A stretch of DNA of 57,864 nucleotides from Terriglobia bacterium (GTDB lineage Bacteria; Acidobacteriota; Terriglobia; JAIQFV01): positions 1 through 57,864 of the forward strand of contig JAQUPQ010000025.1 in NCBI GenBank assembly GCA_028716525.1. Reading direction: 5' to 3'. Positions 16,597 to 25,981 of the stretch are shown here, piece after piece. Made by a program: the position numbers and the translations under genes. Numbering within the stretch: the stretch's first letter is position 1; each line of letters begins with the position of its first letter. The notes beneath the pieces were generated by a model that saw nothing but the letters and a program-made list of their open reading frames with translations, searched no databases and had not been told where the DNA came from.

Positions 16597-17691
16597 ATGA
16601 TTTTGTGCCAAAAATGCGCCGCGGTGAACAAGGTCGGCGACGACGTGTGCACGAAGTGCGGAACGCGCCTGATGATCACTTCGGCCCCGTTTTATCAGGA
16701 ACCGACCGGCACTCTTCCCATGGAAGAGCATATCCTGGAGCGCCTCTCGGGGTTGGAATACGAACACCACAAACTGGAGGAGCGCCATACGGAGCTGGTG
16801 GAAATCATCAACAAGCTGGTTTCGGGAAATTTCTACGACCACAAGATGATCGAGGCCATTTCGGAGGCCCTTCAGAAAGCCAAGGTGGTGGCGGGCAGGA
16901 CGCTTGAAAATCTGTGGCGGGAGCGGGTCCTGGATTTCCGGGAGGCCAGCGAACGGCGGGAACGTTTTGTGGACCGTAAGCAGCGTGTGTTGGCGCTCTG
17001 TCCGGAGCCGCAACGGCCAAAATTGAAGACCCGCTTGGATGATATCGAATCCCGCTTGGACGCCGCCAATCCCAATGAGGGCGTGCGCCTGCTCAAACGC
17101 CTGGTGCGCGATGAACCCAGGAATTATGAATTGGCGTTTTTGCTGAGCGAACATCTGTATGCCTCCAATCGTCTGGTGGAGGCCGTTCCCTACCTGCGCC
17201 GCGTGCTGCGCTTCAATCCCCAGCATTTTGATTCCATTTTGTTGCTTTCGTTCGTGATGACCAATCTGGGGCAATACACCGATGCGGAAAACATTCTCAA
17301 GTTTGCGCTCAAACTGCGCGCCGACTCCCACATCGCGCATCTCACCATGGGCGCGGTTTGCGCCTCCCAGGGCCAGCAACAAAAAGCCAAGCGCCATTTG
17401 GCCAAGGCGGTGGATCTCTCGCCCACATCTTCCATGTACTTCACGGCCGGGGAAATTTCCGCCAACTCCGGGTGGAACAAAGAGGCCATCCGTTTTTACA
17501 AAAAAGCCATTCAGATGGACCCCACGTTCGACGAAGCCTGTTACAAGCTCGGGCTGATTTATCAGAAGGGCCACCAGGTGCGCGCCGCCGAGAAGTATCT
17601 GCGTCGGGCGTGCCAATTGAACCCCCAGGAATCGCGGTATCGTGATGCTTTGAAAGCCAGCACCAGAAAGCATTCGCGACAACATTCGTAA
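16597..17691 (+). CDS. Zinc-ribbon and TPR-repeat protein
   Basis: This 364-aa protein starts with a small zinc ribbon (C4xxC7...C19xxC22: LCQKCAAVN...VCTKCGTR). A coiled-coil-like helical region (about 40-135) follows, then several TPR units (about 150-355), for example residues 192-225 and 290-350. No signal peptide or membrane helix is seen. TPR regions bind partner proteins; the zinc ribbon may be structural. The function is unknown. The start ATG is preceded by a short AT-rich stretch with only GAAGTGAACGAG as a possible ribosome site. It precedes recA by 118 bp on the same strand. Confidence 0.8.
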   Translation: MILCQKCAAVNKVGDDVCTKCGTRLMITSAPFYQEPTGTLPMEEHILERLSGLEYEHHKLEERHTELVEIINKLVSGNFYDHKMIEAISEALQKAKVVAGRTLENLWRERVLDFREASERRERFVDRKQRVLALCPEPQRPKLKTRLDDIESRLDAANPNEGVRLLKRLVRDEPRNYELAFLLSEHLYASNRLVEAVPYLRRVLRFNPQHFDSILLLSFVMTNLGQYTDAENILKFALKLRADSHIAHLTMGAVCASQGQQQKAKRHLAKAVDLSPTSSMYFTAGEISANSGWNKEAIRFYKKAIQMDPTFDEACYKLGLIYQKGHQVRAAEKYLRRACQLNPQESRYRDALKASTRKHSRQHS

Positions 17692-17809
17692 GCGGCAACG
17701 CCGTCGTTGAATTTCCTCCATCGTTTTTCTCCCCTTTGGAATGCGTGGACGGCGAAGTGACACAGACGACACAATCATTCGCACACAAATCGGGTGAGAA
17801 GGAGTCATC

Positions 17810-18904
17810 ATGGCAGAAGAACGGAGCGACGTTCGAGAAATGAAGGATCGGGCGATCGAGGTCGCCCTCACTCAAATCGAGAAACAATTCGGCAAAGGCT
17901 CCATCATGCGGCTGGGCGCCCGGGAGGCGCTGGTGGCCGTGCCCGCCATTTCCACGGGGTGCCTGTCGTTCGACGCCGCCTTGGGTGTGGGCGGCTTTCC
18001 GCGCGGGCGCGTCATTGAAATATTCGGTCCGGAATCCAGCGGCAAGACCACCGTGGCGCTTCACGTCATTGCGGAAGCCCAGAAGAAGGGCGGCATGGCG
18101 GCCTTCATCGACGCGGAACACGCCATGGACGCCAAGTATGCGGCCAAGTTGGGCGTGGACGTCGACAACCTGCTGGTTTCACAGCCCGACTCCGGTGAAC
18201 AGGCTTTGGAAATTGCCGAGGTCTTGATTCGCAGTGGCGCCGTCGACGTGTGTGTGATCGACTCCGTCGCGGCCTTGGTGCCGCGGGCGGAACTGGAAGG
18301 CGAGATGGGCGATGCCCAGATGGGCTTGCAGGCCCGCTTGATGTCCCAAGCCATGCGGAAGTTGAAAGGCATCGTCTCAAAATCCAAAACCTGCCTGGTT
18401 TTCATCAACCAGTTGCGCGAAAAGATCGGCGTCATGTTCGGCAATCCCGAAACCACCACCGGCGGACGGGCCCTGAAATTCTACGCCGACATCCGCGTCG
18501 ACATCCGCCGCATCGGGGCCATCAAGGAAGGCGACAACATCATCGGCAACCGCACCCGCATCAAGGTGGTGAAAAACAAATTGGCCTCCCCGTTCCGCGA
18601 GTCGGAGTTCGATATTCTTTACGGTGAAGGTATTTCACGCGACGGTGACCTGCTGGACCTGGCCGTCGAGCGCAACTTGATCGAAAAAACCGGCGCCTGG
18701 TTTTCTTACCAGGGAGAACGCTTGGGCCAGGGCCGTGAAAATGCCCGGGCGGTCATCCACCAGAATGCCGACCTGCGCAACAAAATTGAGCGGGAGATTC
18801 GGAAGATGCTGGGGTTGGACCAAAAATCGGAAGCTGCACCCGCTCCCGCGGCTCCCACGGCCACGACGGCGGCCGCGAGCCGGGGAAAAGCCACCCGGGC
18901 CTAA
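17810..18904 (+). CDS. recA: Recombinase RecA
   Basis: This is a 364-aa RecA, full length. RecA forms filaments on single-stranded DNA, drives strand exchange in recombinational repair and stimulates LexA self-cleavage. Visible features are Walker A GPESSGKT (73-80), the conserved [10 protein letters not shown] segment, Walker B-like [22 protein letters not shown] with loop L1, and the [29 protein letters not shown] region containing loop L2. The C-terminal tail is Ala/Pro-rich and less acidic than usual. AAGGAG precedes the ATG. No clear LexA box was recognised in the 118-bp upstream gap. No recX follows; the next gene is a transpeptidase. Confidence 0.98.
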   Translation: MAEERSDVREMKDRAIEVALTQIEKQFGKGSIMRLGAREALVAVPAISTGCLSFDAALGVGGFPRGRVIEIFGPESSGKTTVALHVIAEAQKKGGMAAFIDAEHAMDAKYAAKLGVDVDNLLVSQPDSGEQALEIAEVLIRSGAVDVCVIDSVAALVPRAELEGEMGDAQMGLQARLMSQAMRKLKGIVSKSKTCLVFINQLREKIGVMFGNPETTTGGRALKFYADIRVDIRRIGAIKEGDNIIGNRTRIKVVKNKLASPFRESEFDILYGEGISRDGDLLDLAVERNLIEKTGAWFSYQGERLGQGRENARAVIHQNADLRNKIEREIRKMLGLDQKSEAAPAPAAPTATTAAASRGKATRA

Positions 18905-19087
18905 CACAAAATGTTCCGCTCCGTCGCCCGAGGATACACCAGCGGTTGCATGCGGACCCTCTGAAGCCCGTGCGGCCTCTGAAAATCTGCTGGAATCGCG
19001 ATGATGTTGTGATAATATCAGCGTACTTTTGCGGGGTTAGCATTAGCAAATGCCAACGAAACTTGAAAAGGAGAACCTCCACGAGTG

Positions 19088-20305
19088 ATGACTCATAAAC
19101 TCGCGCGTTTGTTGTTGATTGGATTCATTTCGCTGTGCATGTTCTTTGAAGTTTCACTCTCTCTTCTCTTCGCCACTCGTACCGCTTCATCGACCGCTCG
19201 GCACTCTTCGGCTTCAAGGACACGGAAGACAGCAAACAGGAAAACCAAAACCGTTGCCAAGAGCACCAAATCCGCTCGGACACGCTCCACGCGGACCGCT
19301 GTGGCGCGACGCCGCAGAATTCGCCCTTTGAAACCGGTGGATCCGACGATCGGCGACAACCCACTGGGTGAAGACCCCGTCATCCGCAGCGCCGCGGTGG
19401 AGGCGCTCGGCAAGATCGACGGCAGTATTGTGGTGGTCGATCCCTCCAACGGAAGAATTCTGACCATGGTCAACCAAAAGGTGGCCTTGGGATCGGGCTA
19501 TCAGCCCTGTTCCACCTTTAAACTCGCCATCACGTTGGCCGGTCTTTCGGAGGGTGTGTTCAGTAAGGACTCGGAATTTCGTTGCCCCTCGCGCGGCTAT
19601 CTCAACTTCACCGACGCCTTCGCCTACTCCTGCAACGACTATTTCCAAAATGTGGGCCAGCGCCTGGGATTTGACCGCGTGAAAACCTATGCCAAGCAAT
19701 TTGGGTTCGGCGAGTTGGCGGGTTACAACATTAAAGGCGAACATACCGGCATTTTTCCTAACGAGATCAGCGACAATTACATCCGGCTGCTTTCCAGTCA
19801 TGGGATGTTTATTGAGGCCACGCCGTTGGAAATGGCGGCGCTGGCTTCCGCCATTGCCAATGGGGGGACACTGTATTATCTCCAGTACCCTCGGAAGGAT
19901 GTCGAGATTAACGCCTTTGAACCCAGGATCAAACGAAAGCTCGAGATCTCTGCGCTTCTCCCCGATTTGAAGGAAGGAATGAGCGGCAGCGTTACTTACG
20001 GGTCGGGCCGTCGCGCCTACGATCCTCTGGAACCGGTGTATGGAAAAACTGGAAGCTGCAGCGATCAAGGTCATCATCTCGGCTGGTTTGTCTCCTACGC
20101 CGGGGACTCCGACCGGAAGTTGGTGGCGGTGGTATTGATCCGCTGGGCCGTCAATACCGAGGGACCTTACGCCGCCATGGTGGCGGGCCGTTTCTATCGA
20201 GAGCTTTCGCAACAAAACTACTTTGTGCGGCGTGATTTCAAGCTCACCAGCACATCCGCCAACACCGGCGAGACCGCACCCGTGGGCCGCAGCAATTTAC
20301 GTTAA
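19088..20305 (+). CDS. Stand-alone penicillin-binding transpeptidase-domain protein
   Basis: This is a protein of about 405 aa. An N-terminal helix (about 8-30) anchors it, followed by a strongly basic Ser/Thr/Arg-rich linker (about 33-80) and a transpeptidase fold. Catalytic motifs are STFK (S142, K145), SCN (181-183) and KTGS (about 320). The domain is like class B PBPs or class D beta-lactamases, without the usual N-terminal dimerisation domain. Typical monofunctional PBPs are longer than 550 aa. The GTG at 19085 directly precedes the ATG at 19088. It ends at a strong bidirectional terminator. It is likely a peptidoglycan crosslinking or beta-lactam-binding protein acting outside the membrane; the exact role is uncertain. 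Confidence 0.88.
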   Translation: MTHKLARLLLIGFISLCMFFEVSLSLLFATRTASSTARHSSASRTRKTANRKTKTVAKSTKSARTRSTRTAVARRRRIRPLKPVDPTIGDNPLGEDPVIRSAAVEALGKIDGSIVVVDPSNGRILTMVNQKVALGSGYQPCSTFKLAITLAGLSEGVFSKDSEFRCPSRGYLNFTDAFAYSCNDYFQNVGQRLGFDRVKTYAKQFGFGELAGYNIKGEHTGIFPNEISDNYIRLLSSHGMFIEATPLEMAALASAIANGGTLYYLQYPRKDVEINAFEPRIKRKLEISALLPDLKEGMSGSVTYGSGRRAYDPLEPVYGKTGSCSDQGHHLGWFVSYAGDSDRKLVAVVLIRWAVNTEGPYAAMVAGRFYRELSQQNYFVRRDFKLTSTSANTGETAPVGRSNLR

Positions 20306-20360
20306 GTTGGAAAGTGTGGGGGCGGGATAGGCGTCCCGCTTCAGCGCCAGTAAAGTTAAG

Positions 20361-20400
20361 AAAGCCTCGGAAAACATCATGATCGTTTCCGAGGCTTTTT
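20361..20400. terminator. Bidirectional Rho-independent terminator
   Basis: AAAGCCTCGGAAA pairs with TTTCCGAGGCTTT and is followed by T-rich sequence on the plus strand, with matching A-rich sequence for the minus strand. It lies between the convergent transpeptidase and ferredoxin genes and can terminate both. Confidence 0.85.
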
Positions 20401-20429
20401 GATTTGGTGGCGGGATTTCTGGGTACGAA

Positions 20430-20699
20430 TTATGACTTGGGTTTTGCCGGCTCCTGCCCTTGATGTTCCTCACACCATTTCTTGTTGATCTCAATATACT
20501 TCTGAAAATTCTCGGGCAGTTCATCCAACGGGAAAATCGCCTGGGGCGGGCATACCGGTTGGCAGGCGCCACAGTCGATGCATTCATCCGGATGAATCAC
20601 CAACATCTCCCCGGCGTCGTAGAAACATTCCACCGGGCAGACGGCCACGCAGGCCGTATCCTTTACGCCAATGCAGGGCTCAGCGACAATATAAGCCAT
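20430..20699 (-). CDS. 7Fe (3Fe-4S / 4Fe-4S) ferredoxin
   Basis: This is an 89-aa ferredoxin. Cluster ligands are C9-x7-C17-x3-C21-P...C25 for one cluster and C40-xx-C43-xx-C46-xxx-C50-P for the second. The C9-x7-C17 spacing is that of the [3Fe-4S] cluster of seven-iron ferredoxins, giving one [3Fe-4S] and one [4Fe-4S]. It acts as a soluble electron carrier in the cytoplasm. ATG 20699 is chosen because AAAGGAGAG precedes it by 5 nt; a GTG two codons earlier is less likely. A good minus-strand promoter lies upstream at 20776-20803. Confidence 0.95.
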   Translation of the reverse strand: MAYIVAEPCIGVKDTACVAVCPVECFYDAGEMLVIHPDECIDCGACQPVCPPQAIFPLDELPENFQKYIEINKKWCEEHQGQEPAKPKS

Positions 20700-20775
20700 T
20701 GACACTCTCCTTTAAGACTTACAGAACAAGTTCGACTTGTCTGTCTCTACCGTCTTCAGCTTCCGAATCAAAAAG

Positions 20776-20803
20776 ATTAAATAGCGGTTCGCAATCTTGT
20801 CAA
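20776..20803 (-). promoter_or_regulatory. Sigma70-type promoter for the ferredoxin gene
   Basis: On the minus strand TTGACA (20798-20803) is followed after 16 bp by TTTAAT (20776-20781). The ferredoxin start codon is about 77 bp beyond the -10. The consensus -35 and near-consensus -10 make this convincing. Confidence 0.65.
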
Positions 20804-20821
20804 GCATTATGTTACGAAAGG

Positions 20822-21442
20822 TCAGTCCGACTCTGAATTCTCATTCACCTTACGAAGCACCTTCCATCCCAGCGGAAGGAGCATGGCCGCCAATACTATT
20901 TTATAGGCGTCGCCCATCAAGAACGGCCATAGGCCCAATTGAGCGGCCTTGGCCCAATCTACGTGCATGGAGAACTTCAGCCACGGCAGGGCGATTCCGA
21001 ACATCCCTAATTCCCCGGACGCCATAATGGCCATGGCTGAGAAGAAGTGCTTACCGAAGCCGCGGTCGGCGAGTCCGCCCACGATCCATGTGGTCAACAG
21101 AAATCCGATCAGATATCCCCCTGTCGGGCTCAGCAGCCGGGCGATTCCCCAAGTAATGCCCGGAGAAAAAACGGGCAGGCCGATCAAGCCTTGTGCCAAG
21201 TAGGCCCCCTGAACCGCCAAGGCCGTGCGCTTGCCCAGCAACGCGGCCAACAGCAGCACCGCCAGCGTCTGGGCCGTCACCGGAACGGGAGTCAACGGCA
21301 GCGGCAAGGAAAGCCGCGAAGCCAGGGCCATCAACCAGCTGCAGGAAATCACCAGAAAGAACTTCGTCAGCCAATCGAGCCGCGGAAAAGCCGCCTCAAA
21401 CAAACAACCCGGTCTTAACGCGCCTGCTGAATTCATTGACAT
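20822..21442 (-). CDS. bioY: Biotin transporter BioY
   Basis: This is a 206-aa membrane protein with about six helices and the BioY signature: PLTPVPVTAQTLAVLLLAALLG, QGAYLAQGLIGLPVF, and the SPTGGYLIGF motif of biotin-binding S components of ECF transporters. It takes up biotin, alone or with EcfA/EcfT (not present here). The start ATG 21442 follows GAGG; the longer possible frame to 21583 would add a non-hydrophobic stretch. It is alone on its strand between the ferredoxin gene and an amidohydrolase. Confidence 0.95.
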   Translation of the reverse strand: MSMNSAGALRPGCLFEAAFPRLDWLTKFFLVISCSWLMALASRLSLPLPLTPVPVTAQTLAVLLLAALLGKRTALAVQGAYLAQGLIGLPVFSPGITWGIARLLSPTGGYLIGFLLTTWIVGGLADRGFGKHFFSAMAIMASGELGMFGIALPWLKFSMHVDWAKAAQLGLWPFLMGDAYKIVLAAMLLPLGWKVLRKVNENSESD

Positions 21443-21717
21443 AGAGGCCTCAGTGGAAATTGGAAAGAGAGTTCGACCACCCGTCACGCCGGCGCTGTAC
21501 ACCTCGGGGCAAGGTCTGTTCCAAACGAAAAGAAGCGCGAGTTTAGCTTGAGCTGCGCGATTTTGCAACGCCTTTCCTCCCACCGGAAGCCTATCAAACC
21601 CCCATTTTGCTGCTTATTTCAATCAAAGCCATGACAAAAGTCACAGAAGGCGGCCAGGTGGTTCATATGCTCAGACGACATGAAGAACTGCCTCCGAGGG
21701 GCAGTGCTAACGTCGAA

Positions 21718-22569
21718 TCAAGGAAAAATTTTTAATGCATTTTCGCGCAGAATTTTTCGTTTGGCGGAATCTGAAATTGGAAGGCTCTTGAATTGGTCCA
21801 AAACTGCCTTCAACGACGGCACACCGGGCCCCGGCCAGTCGCTGCCATACACCGTTTTGTCCGCTATTTCCTCAAGCCGCGGAAAGTATTCCAGCAGTTT
21901 CAGCGGCGGGATTCCGGAAATCTCCAGATAGACATTCTGAAATCGCCGCACCAGGAAGAACGATTCGTTCATGTAGAGCGGCCGCCCCCCGTGCGCAATC
22001 AAAATCTTAAGCCGCGGAAAATCGATGGCCACATCGTCAATGTCCATGGGGTTCGCGAATTTGTTCCGGGCGCCGGGAAAAATGGAGGTGCCGGTGTGAA
22101 TGGTGACGGGAACCCCGAAATCCTGTGCCTTGGCGTAAATGATGCGGAGATTTTCTTCTCCTCGAACATACTCATTGGAAAACACGAACTGGTGGGGCGG
22201 ATGAACTTTGATGGCCCGGATGCCTAATCGCCCGCACAGAAGATCCATCTCCGCGGCCGGATCCGTGGTGAAATGCGGATGCACGGAACCGAAAGCAATG
22301 AACCGGTCGGGTTGCTGTCGCGCATAGCGGCTCACCCATTCATTGACTTCAAAAGTAAAACCCAGCAGATCGGGGCTGACGTAGTTGATCAATCCGGCGC
22401 GTTCGATACCCGCTTCATCCATCAAGCGAAGAAACACGCGCGGATCGTCGCAAGCCGACAGGGCCTCTTCAAATTGTTTCTGCGTCCGGCGCATAGTCTC
22501 GCGCATTTCCGGGCGCAGCATGCGCCAGTTTGTAATGTGAACATGCAGATCGATGGCGTCGAAATCCAT
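21718..22569 (-). CDS. Amidohydrolase family protein (TIM-barrel, COG2159-like)
   Basis: This 283-aa metal-dependent hydrolase has the N-terminal HxH (H9, H11 in DLHVHITNW), a middle VTIHTGTSIFPG His, IAHGG, and a C-terminal Asp in VYGSDWPGPG. These are the ligands of amidohydrolase-2 enzymes such as ACMSD or resorcylate decarboxylase relatives, which hydrolyse or decarboxylate small acids. The substrate is not known. It follows the SDR gene by 38 bp on the same strand; the pair may process one metabolite. Confidence 0.92.
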   Translation of the reverse strand: MDFDAIDLHVHITNWRMLRPEMRETMRRTQKQFEEALSACDDPRVFLRLMDEAGIERAGLINYVSPDLLGFTFEVNEWVSRYARQQPDRFIAFGSVHPHFTTDPAAEMDLLCGRLGIRAIKVHPPHQFVFSNEYVRGEENLRIIYAKAQDFGVPVTIHTGTSIFPGARNKFANPMDIDDVAIDFPRLKILIAHGGRPLYMNESFFLVRRFQNVYLEISGIPPLKLLEYFPRLEEIADKTVYGSDWPGPGVPSLKAVLDQFKSLPISDSAKRKILRENALKIFP

Positions 22570-22607
22570 ATATTAAAAACCCTACCCGGCGAAAGGCCCG
22601 CGGACAG

Positions 22608-23393
22608 TCAGCGGGAGGACCAGGATAAAGCCACGCGGTCGGCCAGAGCCGGCCAAAATTGTTGCAGCGCGATCATGACCCAGGCAGCACGGGGAAGAAC
22701 CACTTCGCGGCGGTGTTTCCATGCAGCCCGCACCACGGCGCGCGCCACAGCCTCAGGAGACATGGGCAGAGTCGGCTTGGAAGGATTCTCCACTTCCTTG
22801 TACTTGATCGCATTGTCTTGAAAATCCGTTAACACGCGGCCCGGGCACACGGTCATGACTTCGATGTTCTTGTCCCGCAATTCCATTCGCAGAGCGTTGG
22901 AAATGGAATTCACCGCATGTTTGGTAGCGCAATACGCCCCCATCCAGGGATAATCCAACCGTCCCAGAATTGAAGACACGTTGATGATGTGTCCATGCCC
23001 CTGTTTTTCGAATTGCGGAAGCGCCGCTTGAATGGAATAAAGAACCGCATGAACATTCAAACTCACCAGGCGGTCAAAATCATTCATCGGCATGGTGGCC
23101 AAGGGCGAATACATACCCATGCCCGCGTTGTTGACGAGCACATCGAGGCCCCCAAAGGTTTCAATGGTGCGGCGGATGGCCGCCTCGAAGGCCGCTCGAT
23201 CCGTCACATCACAGGGAAGGGCCAGGGCTTCCCTTCCCGTGTTCTGAAGTTCGTCTCGCAAGCGATCCAAAAGCTCTCGGGACCGCGCCACCAAAGCCAG
23301 GTGCGCGCCTTCGCGCCCGAACTCCAAGGCAATGGCCCGCCCGATGCCCTTTGAGGCCCCGGTGACCAACACCACCCGGTCTTTAAATTTCAT
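22608..23393 (-). CDS. Short-chain dehydrogenase/reductase (SDR)
   Basis: This 261-aa classical-type SDR has cofactor motif TGASKGIG (11-18), NNAG (88-91), catalytic S140, Y154 and K158 (YCATK), and a C-terminal hydrophobic/basic region that could touch membrane. The N-terminal basic residue pattern suggests NADPH. ATG 23393 is preceded by GGAGGGTGAGGA; longer in-frame extension to 23465 is disfavoured. It is upstream of the amidohydrolase. The substrate is unknown. Confidence 0.93.
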   Translation of the reverse strand: MKFKDRVVLVTGASKGIGRAIALEFGREGAHLALVARSRELLDRLRDELQNTGREALALPCDVTDRAAFEAAIRRTIETFGGLDVLVNNAGMGMYSPLATMPMNDFDRLVSLNVHAVLYSIQAALPQFEKQGHGHIINVSSILGRLDYPWMGAYCATKHAVNSISNALRMELRDKNIEVMTVCPGRVLTDFQDNAIKYKEVENPSKPTLPMSPEAVARAVVRAAWKHRREVVLPRAAWVMIALQQFWPALADRVALSWSSR

Positions 23394-23563
23394 ATTCCTC
23401 ACCCTCCAGCGACTGCCGATCCACGCCTCGGGCGAAATAAAACTTTCCCCATGGAATCTCTTCAACTCCCACTGATTTTGCGGGAGAAGAAAAGAATGTT
23501 TATGGTATGAAATTTTTCAGGGAATTCAAACACATTCTTGGCAAGAGTGACGCCTGTAAAGTT

Positions 23564-23965
23564 CTAGTCGGTGGGTTCCGGGTCCGACGATGCAGCCGTT
23601 TTCCTGCCGCGAGGTTTCTTGGAGGGTGACTGAAAGCTCTGAAGGGCGGCTTCCTCTTCATCGAAAATCTCGAAAACTCGATCCAATTTTGTAATGCGCA
23701 ACACTTCGCGCACACGCTGATTTAATCCCAGCAACTTGAAGGAGCCGCCGGCGTTGGTCACGGCCGTGTGACTGCTGACCAAAAAGCCGATGCCGGTGGA
23801 ATCCACGTAGGGAACTTTTGTGAAATCAACCAGGATGTTGCGCATGCCCATCTGAAGAACGTTTTTGACCTTGTCTTTGACGTACACAGACTCGCCGCCG
23901 ACAATAAACTTGCCTTCCAGCCGCAGCACACAAACTTCTCCAATAATCTGCAAAGTGATTTTCAA
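23564..23965 (-). CDS. STAS-domain anti-sigma factor antagonist-like protein
   Basis: This is a protein of about 133 aa with an RsbV/SpoIIAA-like STAS fold. The region VDFTKVPYVDSTGIGFLV holds the conserved DSTG Ser/Thr phosphorylation site. A basic Ser/Pro-rich tail (SPSKKPRGRKTAASSDPEPTD) extends past the fold. The likely start is TTG 23965, because GGAGGAAGG lies just upstream; an ATG at 24016 would give a longer product but without a good ribosome site. It would be the substrate of kinases/phosphatases such as the SpoIIE protein at 783, but no kinase is adjacent. Confidence 0.85.
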   Translation of the reverse strand: MKITLQIIGEVCVLRLEGKFIVGGESVYVKDKVKNVLQMGMRNILVDFTKVPYVDSTGIGFLVSSHTAVTNAGGSFKLLGLNQRVREVLRITKLDRVFEIFDEEEAALQSFQSPSKKPRGRKTAASSDPEPTD

Positions 23966-24179
23966 AAGACCTTCCTCCGAAACATGAAACGGCGTTCCAC
24001 CCGACGGGAATAACAACTTACAGCGATAACGCTCATCCGGTCAAGAGATTCTTGGAAAAGCTGGAGGGTCAATGAATTCAATGAAGAGGCGCATAGCTCG
24101 AAGACTCGGCGTATGCGCCCCATGATGCTTCATGAACTCAGGTCGATGGCCAGAGTTGGCCTGGCGATAACGGTACGAC

Positions 24180-25085
24180 TCAAGCCTTCTTAAGCTTCTT
24201 CATGTTGGCGTCGCATTCCTTCTTCAGTTGCAGGGCCTCGTCCAGGCTTTTCTTGTCGCCACCGGCTTTCAATGCCTCGATACTTTGAACGACCGTATCG
24301 TTGGTATGCTCGCAGAAGGCCTTGAAATTCTGCGCTTCATTAAGTGCCATGCGGTCGAACAACGGCTCCTGACGATGATAAAACTGAGCGACGGCCAGCA
24401 AAAATTCTCCGGGAGTCACGGTAACATTTCCGGCAGCCAGGAGGGTTTTGGCTTTGGCCCGATCCCCACCCGCCCCCACAAACGACGTCAAAGCCATCCA
24501 GACGCCATTTCGCAGGGTCTCCTCTTGATCTTTGAAGTGCTCTTCATCGGAGATGAGAATTCCCTTGGCCACTTTCTCATAGGCAAGTCGTGGCCCCGCT
24601 TCGGCTTGCGGATAGTTGACCTGGAAGGTCAGCGCTTTCCCTTTATCCATCTTCTTGGCAAAGGCTTCGAAAGACTCGAAGAAGGTCAGCGCGTAGGCCT
24701 TTTCGCTTTTGTAGACATCGAAGGCCCGGTTGCGAAATTCATTCTTGACACGGACATCCCGTGTGAAATTACGGCCGTCGATGTAGGTCTTGGCCACTTC
24801 GCGATAGCCCTCCGCCAAGCCGGCGTACACGGTCATTTCCAGCAGGGCCGCGCTCGCCGCCAACTCATGGTTGGGTGTATCTTTCAGGATCTTTGCGGCA
24901 TAGCCCGCGGCTTTTTCAAATCGTCCCGCGGCGAATTCTTTCTTGGCCAGCTCGAAGCGGCCCTCGGGCGTTGCGGGATTCGGTTCATTCGATTTCAGGG
25001 AGCACGACAAAACCAATAAACTCAGCATTACGATTAGGACGAGTGCCAGGCTGCGTTTTAGCGTCAAACACATGACCCTCTTCAT
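24180..25085 (-). CDS. Exported lipoprotein of unknown function
   Basis: This is a 301-aa protein with a type II signal sequence: basic N-terminus, hydrophobic core and lipobox LVLS-C28. The mature part is helical, with a TPR-like opening (TPEGRFELAKKEFAAGRFEKAAGYAAKIL) and a further run of charged helices to a Lys-rich end. I do not recognise a catalytic family. Its envelope location and TPR-like content suggest a scaffold or binding role. It is separated from neighbours by gaps of over 150 bp. Confidence 0.8.
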   Translation of the reverse strand: MKRVMCLTLKRSLALVLIVMLSLLVLSCSLKSNEPNPATPEGRFELAKKEFAAGRFEKAAGYAAKILKDTPNHELAASAALLEMTVYAGLAEGYREVAKTYIDGRNFTRDVRVKNEFRNRAFDVYKSEKAYALTFFESFEAFAKKMDKGKALTFQVNYPQAEAGPRLAYEKVAKGILISDEEHFKDQEETLRNGVWMALTSFVGAGGDRAKAKTLLAAGNVTVTPGEFLLAVAQFYHRQEPLFDRMALNEAQNFKAFCEHTNDTVVQSIEALKAGGDKKSLDEALQLKKECDANMKKLKKA

Positions 25086-25239
25086 TGTTCACCTCCAACA
25101 TGGCGTTGAGTGTGACCACAGAAATGAGGCAGAGGTAAAGTGTCGCCGGTGCCGGCCGCTTTGAGCGTGATCCTTACGGCAGGGTCCGCCGTGCAGCACG
25201 AGGCCGCGACGCTTTCCTCTCCGCCAAGAAAAATGCCTT

Positions 25240-25632
25240 TCAAAGCGTTACGTCGATCGATTCAACCAACTTTTTAGCTTCGCTTCCCCGGGAGTTCTTC
25301 AACTGTGTTTTCCACTTGCCAATTCTCTCCAGTTTGCTCTGAACCAGCGCTGCATCAGGGCTCGAACCCAATTCCTGGTAATGGACATCGATCTCGTTCA
25401 AGATCTCTTCCATTAAGTTAAGATCCGTCATCGCTTCCTTGTCGTGATATCGGGTTTCGAACTGCTCGACATTTTCGGCTTTGACTTTATTGATGAGCGC
25501 TTGGAAATCACCCTGATAGGCTTTCAAGATTTGGAAGTGGCCGGGACAACATTCATTCTTGATCTCAGAATGCAGTTGCACCGCGAAAAACACCAGGCAG
25601 GCGAGGAAAAAAACAGAAAGGGCGCGTCGCAT
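25240..25632 (-). CDS. Small exported protein of unknown function
   Basis: This is a 130-aa protein. The signal peptide (about 1-22, MRRALSVFFLACLVFFAVQ) is followed by a CC pair (IKNECCPGHFQ) and helical charged sequence. No family recognised. ATG 25632 has GGAGG 5 nt upstream. Downstream (to 25239) and upstream there is non-coding sequence with repeats. Confidence 0.75.
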   Translation of the reverse strand: MRRALSVFFLACLVFFAVQLHSEIKNECCPGHFQILKAYQGDFQALINKVKAENVEQFETRYHDKEAMTDLNLMEEILNEIDVHYQELGSSPDAALVQSKLERIGKWKTQLKNSRGSEAKKLVESIDVTL

Positions 25633-25761
25633 ATGAGCCTCCAAGCAGGGGCAAATTCCTTGAGGTGCCTCCGTAATCGCTCTCCCAGGACGCAAGAACA
25701 TTATGAACTTCTTCACAAGAAAAGTCGAGACAATGAAAAAATTGCGGGACGGGGACAAACA

Positions 25762-25856
25762 GGTAGCGCAGCCGAATCCACCTGGGTGGATGAAGGCTGC
25801 GGCGTTTTGGTAGCGCAGCCGAGCCACGCGATTTGTCGGGGCGAAGGCTGCGGCTC
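25762..25856. repeat. Tandem pair of GCAGCC/GGCTGC hairpin units
   Basis: Two units begin with GGTAGCGCAGCCGA (25762-25775 and 25809-25822), 47 bp apart, and each ends in GAAGGCTGCGGC, which pairs with its own GCAGCC. They lie in the 349-bp gap 25633-25981, which has no convincing gene. This looks like a tandem duplication of a small palindromic element, distinct in sequence from the CCGGGAT-type element at 15256. Confidence 0.65.
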
Positions 25857-25981
25857 TTGCCTGCGGTCAACAAAGACTCCACCACCCTGCACAACTTTTC
25901 CATGTCGCAAGGAAAAGCCCCGCCCTAAAATAAAACACGGGCGGGCTACCCACTACACTCCACGTGCAGCCGCCACGGACC

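Noticed and set aside
16561-17871. 436-codon minus-strand frame opposite the TPR gene and recA start
   Set aside because: Shadow of two confidently identified plus-strand genes; composition is not protein-like.
19088-20305. Class D beta-lactamase call
   Set aside because: The motif set also fits transpeptidases, the KTG spacing and long basic linker are unlike OXA enzymes, and no resistance context is present.
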